The position numbers and the translations under genes are program-made. From assembly GCA_937903315.1 (NCBI GenBank), contig CALCZO010000076.1, positions 1 to 10,954 on the forward strand: DNA of 10,954 bases. Reading direction: 5' to 3'. How positions within the stretch are numbered: the stretch's first letter is position 1; each line of letters begins with the position of its first letter. The stretch comes from an uncultured Alphaproteobacteria bacterium (GTDB taxonomy: Bacteria; Pseudomonadota; Alphaproteobacteria; Rhizobiales; Beijerinckiaceae). The notes below the pieces were generated by a model that did not search any database, was not told where the DNA came from, and was given only the letters and a program-made list of their open reading frames with translations. Below, in pieces: positions 7,321-10,954 of the stretch.

Positions 7321-7477
7321 GGAACAATGCGGCCCTACAAGACCGCACTGATGAATGTAGTCATGGGGGAGACCGCCGGGCCTGTCCGGCGACATACTCC
7401 ATGCGCATGAGCGGGACCGACGAGGCAGGAAGTTCTCCGCGTGCGTCCCAAATGAAACGACTTCTGGAGGAAAAAAC
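7321..7477 (+). other. Leader of the binding-protein gene with two further small hairpins
   Basis: This gap between the ATPase and binding-protein genes holds no gene. TGCGG (7328-7332) can pair with CCGCA (7343-7347), and CGCCGG (7374-7379) pairs perfectly with CCGGCG (7386-7391) over a six-base loop. CATGCGCATG at 7400-7409 is a 10-bp palindrome. A strong ribosome site, GGAGG at 7466-7470, lies seven bases before the ATG. I do not see a convincing promoter, but a separate one for the binding protein is possible. Confidence 0.4.
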
Positions 7478-8788
7478 ATGCACGGATTTTCTCGCCGTAC
7501 GCTGCTGAAGGGCGCGGGCGCCAGCCTTGCGGCCGGCTCTATGCTCGATTTCGCCAAGGCCTGGGCTCAGGCCAGCCAGTTCAAGCCCGAGAAGGGCGCC
7601 ACGATCAACCTGATGCGCTGGAAGCGCTTCCTCCAGGCTGAGGAAGATTCCTTCGTCAAGATCATCGCCGCCTTCGAGAAGGCGACGGGCGTCAAGGTCA
7701 ACGTGACCAACGAATCCTTCGATGACATCCAGCCCAAGGCATCCGTGGCCGCCAACACCGGCGTCGGCCCCGATATCGTGTGGCCGCTGCATTCGACGCC
7801 GCACCTGTTCCCCGAGAAGCTGCTCGACATCAGCGATGTCGCCGACTACCTCGGCAAGAAGTACGGCGGCTGGGTCCCGGTCGCGGAAACCTACGGCAAG
7901 TCGAAGGGCAAGTGGATTGCCCTGCCGATCGCCGTCAACGGCGGCTATGTCAACTACCGCATCTCGTCGATGAAGGCGGCCGGGTTCTCGACCTTCCCGG
8001 ACAAGACCGACGGCCTGCTTGAACTGTGCAAGGCGCTGAAGGCCAAGGGGACGCCGTCGGGCTTCGCGCTCGGGCATGCTTCGGGCGACGGCAACGCCTG
8101 GCTGCACTGGCTGCTGTGGTCGCATGGCGGCTTCCTGGTCGACAAGAGCGACAAGGTCATCATCAACTCGCCGGAAACTGCCAAGGCGCTGGAGTACTGC
8201 AAGGCACTCTATCAGACCTTCATCCCCGGCACCGCGTCGTGGAACGACTCGAACAACAACAAGGCGTTCCTGTCGGGCGAACTGCATCTGACCGCCAACG
8301 GCATCTCGATCTACGCGGCGGCCAAGAACTCCGGCGACGCAAAGCAGCTCGCGATCGCCGAAGACATGGATCATGCCTTCTTCCCGCTCGGGCCGTCCGG
8401 CAAGCCGGCGGAACTGCAGCTGGTCTTCCCGATGATGGTGTTCAAGTTCACCAAGTTCCCGAACGCCGCGAAGGCACTGGCCGCGTTCATGCTGGAAGCC
8501 GAGAACTTCAACCCGTGGCTCGAAGGCGCGCAGGGCTACCTCACCCACCTCCTCAACGCCTACGACAAGAACCCCGTCTGGGAGGCCGACAAGAAGCGTC
8601 TGCCGTTCCGCGAGGCGGCCAAGCGGACCCTGCCGATTTCGGGCCTCGGCTCGGTCGGCGAAAAGGCGGCGACCGCCGTTGCCGACTTCATCGTCGTCGA
8701 CATGTTCGCCAACTACTGCACCGGCCGCGAGGACCTCAAGGGCGCGATTGCCCAGGCCGAGCGTCAGGCCAAGCGCATCTACCGTTGA
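7478..8788 (+). CDS. ABC sugar transporter substrate-binding protein, Tat-exported
   Basis: This is the periplasmic binding protein of the carbohydrate ABC importer, 436 residues, the usual size for the CUT1 (extracellular solute-binding family 1) group. The N-terminus has a twin-arginine signal, SRRTLLKGAG (5-14), a short hydrophobic stretch and an AWA motif at 28-30, with probable cleavage before Gln31; export folded by the Tat system is therefore likely. The mature part begins with a strand INLMRWKRF, then AAFEKATGVKVNV and the hinge-type sequence GVGPDIVWPL (about 96-105). Many Trp and Tyr residues, such as WLHWLLWSHGG, could stack on sugar rings. A strong GGAGG site precedes the ATG. Stem-loops on both sides of the gene suggest raised or independently set expression, as is common for binding proteins. 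The ligand is not predictable. Confidence 0.94.
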   Translation: MHGFSRRTLLKGAGASLAAGSMLDFAKAWAQASQFKPEKGATINLMRWKRFLQAEEDSFVKIIAAFEKATGVKVNVTNESFDDIQPKASVAANTGVGPDIVWPLHSTPHLFPEKLLDISDVADYLGKKYGGWVPVAETYGKSKGKWIALPIAVNGGYVNYRISSMKAAGFSTFPDKTDGLLELCKALKAKGTPSGFALGHASGDGNAWLHWLLWSHGGFLVDKSDKVIINSPETAKALEYCKALYQTFIPGTASWNDSNNNKAFLSGELHLTANGISIYAAAKNSGDAKQLAIAEDMDHAFFPLGPSGKPAELQLVFPMMVFKFTKFPNAAKALAAFMLEAENFNPWLEGAQGYLTHLLNAYDKNPVWEADKKRLPFREAAKRTLPISGLGSVGEKAATAVADFIVVDMFANYCTGREDLKGAIAQAERQAKRIYR

Positions 8789-8795
8789 TGCCTTG

Positions 8796-8822
8796 TCCGG
8801 GCGGCCCGCGAGGCCGCCCGGA
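8796..8822 (+). promoter_or_regulatory. Strong intercistronic stem-loop after the binding-protein gene
   Basis: TCCGGGCGGCC (8796-8806) pairs perfectly with GGCCGCCCGGA (8812-8822) around a CGCGA loop, eight bases past the stop. Only three T follow, so it is probably a partial attenuator or a 3' end stabiliser rather than a full terminator. It would lower permease expression relative to the binding protein, as intercistronic hairpins do in malEFG-type operons. Confidence 0.7.
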
Positions 8823-8927
8823 TTTCCCTGCCCTTCCGGAGCACGGACGCGCGCGGACCTCTGGTCTGCCGGTTCAGGGCGCATCCGGCTGGTGCTTTCA
8901 TTTTCATCATCAACCCATGATGCACCC
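8823..8927 (+). other. Spacer before permease 1 with a four-codon mini-ORF
   Basis: No gene of usable size lies here. ATG ATG CAC CCA TGA at 8917-8931 overlaps the permease ATG (8928) by ATGA. The permease itself has no clear Shine-Dalgarno sequence, so the mini-ORF might couple initiation, although no ribosome site precedes it either. Confidence 0.3.
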
Positions 8928-9884
8928 ATGACCGCAACAGCTTCGCTCCAGAGGGTCAGCGCACCGCCGCCGGACCTTTCGACCTGGGAGCGCCTGAAAT
9001 CGAACCGTGACTGGCTCGGCTTCTGGTTCATGCTCCCTACCGCCGCCATCCTGATCCTGTTCCTTGCCTATCCGCTCGGCAAGGGCGTGTGGATGAGTCT
9101 TACGGACGTCAAGATTGGCCGCGCAGGCCAGTTTATCGGCCTTGAAAACTACCATGAGCTGATCGTCTACGATAAGACCTTCAGGAATTCGACGCTGTTC
9201 ACAATTGCCTATACGGCGGTTGCCAGCGCGTTCAAATTCGCGATCGGCCTGTATCTTGCGCTGTTGCTCAACAACAACATGCGTTTCAAGTCGTTCGTCC
9301 GATCGATCATCCTGATTCCGTTCATCGTTCCGACCGTGCTGTCGGCGATTGCCTTCTGGTGGATCTTCGACAGCCAGTTCTCGATCATCTCGTGGTCGCT
9401 GAAGAAGGCCGGGTTGCTGAGCGAGAACATCAACTTCCTCGGCGACCCCTTCATGGCGCAGGCGACGGTGATCTTCTGCAACATCTGGCGCGGCATTCCG
9501 TTCGTGGCCATCACCCTGCTGGCCGGCCTTCAGACCGTGTCGCCCTCGCTGTATGAGGCCGCGACGCTCGACGGAGCAACCCGCTGGCAGATCTTCCGCC
9601 ACATCACCTATCCGCTGCTGACGCCGATCATCGCGGTGGTGATGACCTTCTCGGTGCTGTTCACCTTCACCGACTTCCAGCTGATCTGGGCGATGACCCG
9701 CGGCGGACCGGTCAACGCGACGCATCTGATGGCAACCTATTCCTACCAGAAGGGCATTCTGGGCGGTCAGCTTGGCGAAGGCGCCGCGATTGCGACCGCA
9801 ATGGTTCCGTTCCTGCTCGCCGCGATCATGGTGTCGTGGTTCGGCCTGCAGCAGCGCAAGTGGCAGCAGGGAGCAAAAGAATGA
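8928..9884 (+). CDS. Sugar ABC transporter permease 1 (UgpA/MalF type)
   Basis: This is one of the two inner-membrane permeases of the ABC importer. From ATG 8928 it has 318 residues. Residues 1-28 are cytoplasmic; six hydrophobic segments follow, beginning about 29-51 (DWLGFWFMLPTAAILILFLA). The EAA loop that contacts the ATPase is clear at about 209-232, with EAATLDGATRWQIFRHI, followed by the last helices. PFIVPTVLSAIAFWWIF is typical of the CUT1 MalF/UgpA family. The longer reading that begins at 8679 lies inside the binding-protein gene and its hairpin, so it is rejected. No strong ribosome site precedes 8928, so the start is less certain than the family. The stop overlaps the next start by ATGA, giving coupled translation of the two permeases. 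Confidence 0.92.
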   Translation: MTATASLQRVSAPPPDLSTWERLKSNRDWLGFWFMLPTAAILILFLAYPLGKGVWMSLTDVKIGRAGQFIGLENYHELIVYDKTFRNSTLFTIAYTAVASAFKFAIGLYLALLLNNNMRFKSFVRSIILIPFIVPTVLSAIAFWWIFDSQFSIISWSLKKAGLLSENINFLGDPFMAQATVIFCNIWRGIPFVAITLLAGLQTVSPSLYEAATLDGATRWQIFRHITYPLLTPIIAVVMTFSVLFTFTDFQLIWAMTRGGPVNATHLMATYSYQKGILGGQLGEGAAIATAMVPFLLAAIMVSWFGLQQRKWQQGAKE

Positions 9885-10807
9885 GCAACAATACTCTCTC
9901 GTCGGGCACGGCCACGATTACCGAGGGCGCCAAGCATCTCGCCGATGACCATTCGGACGGCATGAGCTACCTCGAGACGACGCGCTCGCGCCTCGTCACG
10001 CTGTGGCTGCCGCTCGGGCTCATCACGTTTGTGCTGCTGTTCCCGTTCTACTGGATGGCACTGACCGCGATCAAACCGGATCATCAGCTGCTGGACTTCG
10101 AAACCTACAACCCGCTGTGGACGTGGGAGCCGACGTTCAAGCACATTCACAAGCTGCTGTTCGAATCGAACTATCCGCGCTGGCTGTGGAACACGATGTA
10201 TGTCGCGTTTGCCGCCACGTTCCTGTCGCTGATGGCCTCGGTCTTTTCGGCCTATGCCATTGTCCGGCTGCGCTTCCGCGGTGCTCAGACGATGGGCGCG
10301 CTGATCTTCCTCGCCTATCTCGTGCCGCCGTCGATCCTGTTCATCCCGCTGTCCACGGTGATCGTGGCCTATGGGCTGTTCGACTCGCCGCTCGCCCTCA
10401 TCCTCACCTACCCGACAATCCTGATCCCCTTCTGCACCTGGCTGCTGATGGGCTACTTCAAGACCATCCCGTACGAGCTTGAGGAATGCGCGCTGATCGA
10501 CGGGGCAACCCGCTGGCAGATCCTGATCAAGATCATCCTGCCGCTGGCGGTTCCGGGGCTGATCTCGGCGTCGATCTTCGCGCTGACCCTGTGCTGGAAC
10601 GAGTTCATCTACGCGCTGACCTTCATCTCCTCGGTGCCGAACAAGACGGTGCCGGTGGCGGTGGTCAACGAGTTCGTCGATGGCGACATCTTCCGCTGGG
10701 GGTCGCTGATGGCGGGCGCTCTGGTGGGCTCGCTGCCGCTGGTCATCCTGTACTCGTTCTTCGTCGAATACTACGTCTCGGCAATGACCGGCGCGGTCAA
10801 GGAGTAA
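9881..10807 (+). CDS. Sugar ABC transporter permease 2 (UgpE/MalG type)
   Basis: This is the second permease of the importer, 308 residues. The N-terminal 36 or so residues are polar and cytoplasmic, rather long for the group, then helices start with LWLPLGLITFVLLFPFYWMA (about 43-62). A MalG/UgpE-like region, YLVPPSILFIPL, is present, and the EAA loop appears as EECALIDGATRWQILIKIILPL, with Asp207 at the start of DGATRW; the second Ala of the EAA triad is Cys here. The ATG at 9881 has AGGGAG seven bases upstream and overlaps the stop of permease 1 (ATGA). An in-frame ATG at 9836 would overlap permease 1 further and is rejected. It probably forms the transmembrane channel as a heterodimer with permease 1. 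Confidence 0.93.
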   Translation: MSNNTLSSGTATITEGAKHLADDHSDGMSYLETTRSRLVTLWLPLGLITFVLLFPFYWMALTAIKPDHQLLDFETYNPLWTWEPTFKHIHKLLFESNYPRWLWNTMYVAFAATFLSLMASVFSAYAIVRLRFRGAQTMGALIFLAYLVPPSILFIPLSTVIVAYGLFDSPLALILTYPTILIPFCTWLLMGYFKTIPYELEECALIDGATRWQILIKIILPLAVPGLISASIFALTLCWNEFIYALTFISSVPNKTVPVAVVNEFVDGDIFRWGSLMAGALVGSLPLVILYSFFVEYYVSAMTGAVKE

Positions 10808-10812
10808 CGGCA

Positions 10813-10954
10813 ATGACGACGGTCGCCTTCGTCGGACTGGGAGCCATGGGCCTGCCCATGGCCGAGCACCTGATCAAACGCCAGCATCAGGTCAGGGGTT
10901 TCGACATGAAGCCGGAGGCGATTGTCGCCCATGCCGCCAATGGCGGTGTGGCGG
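10813..10954 (+). CDS. 3-hydroxyisobutyrate dehydrogenase-family oxidoreductase (partial, 3' end beyond window)
   Basis: The 47 visible N-terminal residues begin MTTVAFVGLGAMGLPMAEHL, the NAD-binding fingerprint (GLGAMG, 8-13, then LPMA) of the beta-hydroxyacid dehydrogenase family, which includes 3-hydroxyisobutyrate dehydrogenase, tartronate semialdehyde reductase (GarR) and L-threonate dehydrogenase (LtnD). Asp31 at the end of the second strand points to NAD. The ATG is preceded by AAGGAG (10799-10804), which overlaps the end of the permease 2 gene; only five bases separate the two genes, so this is the fifth gene of the ABC operon. Its place suggests that it acts on the imported compound or an early hydroxyacid product. 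The full family length is near 290-300 residues; the rest lies outside the window, so the exact member cannot be assigned. Confidence 0.88.
   Translation, partial: MTTVAFVGLGAMGLPMAEHLIKRQHQVRGFDMKPEAIVAHAANGGVA

Noticed and set aside
8796..8822. Intrinsic (Rho-independent) terminator
   Set aside because: Only three T follow the stem and the permeases needed by the same transporter lie directly downstream.
8679..8927. N-terminal extension of permease 1 into the binding-protein gene
   Set aside because: The extension reads through the end of the binding-protein gene in another frame and through the hairpin; a normal permease N-terminus begins at 8928.
7361..9049. Very long open frame (562 codons) on the minus strand opposite the binding-protein gene
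   Set aside because: Its translation is rich in Arg, Gly, Val, Asp and Glu with no recognisable domain, which is what antisense of a GC-rich gene gives. The plus-strand binding protein has clear family motifs.
9767..10813. Minus-strand open frame of 348 codons opposite permease 2
   Set aside because: Highly charged translation without domains; it mirrors a clear membrane permease.

Overview
The window comes from a GC-rich chromosome. Codon use, short ATGA gene overlaps and the gene families (TRAP transporter, sugar ABC transporter, split transketolase, FCD-type GntR and LysR regulators) fit an alphaproteobacterium, most likely Hyphomicrobiales or a relative; this is inferred from style, not from a marker gene. 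It looks like a carbohydrate or sugar-acid uptake and catabolism region. I see no tRNA, rRNA, CRISPR array, insertion sequence or phage gene.

Layout. (a) 1-928, minus strand: the start of a TRAP large permease (dctM type, cut by the window edge) and the complete small permease (dctQ type), overlapping by ATGA. A candidate promoter and a dyad operator lie at 974-1012. (b) 1030-1539, plus strand: a short TrmO/TsaA-family protein, probably a tRNA-modifying methyltransferase. Its TAG stop interlocks with the TAG stop of the convergent neighbour. (c) 1536-4185, minus strand: a three-gene operon of a short-chain dehydrogenase followed by the N-terminal and C-terminal halves of a split transketolase. 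(d) 4288-5190, plus strand: a divergent LysR regulator, the likely controller of (c). (e) 5224-6024, minus strand: a GntR/FCD regulator, divergent from (f). (f) 6218-10954 and beyond, plus strand: a CUT1-type sugar ABC transporter in the order ATPase, Tat-exported binding protein, permease 1, permease 2, then the first codons of a 3-hydroxyisobutyrate-dehydrogenase-family oxidoreductase.

How it may work together. The ABC system would import a sugar, polyol or sugar acid, and the GntR repressor would respond to it or to a metabolite. The two oxidoreductases and the two-subunit transketolase would oxidise the substrate and move a two-carbon ketol unit into central metabolism. No kinase, dehydratase or aldolase lies in the window, so the substrate cannot be fixed. 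A transketolase encoded as two subunits inside a transport and regulator cluster is known from dedicated catabolic routes such as apulose-4-phosphate transketolase (AptA/AptB), but nothing here proves that substrate. The TRAP genes could belong to a second uptake system; their binding protein is not in the window.

The parts most worth checking are the unusual transketolase active-site sequence, the interlocked stops at 1536-1539, the dyad at 974-988, and the RNA hairpins that separate the ABC genes and probably set their relative expression.
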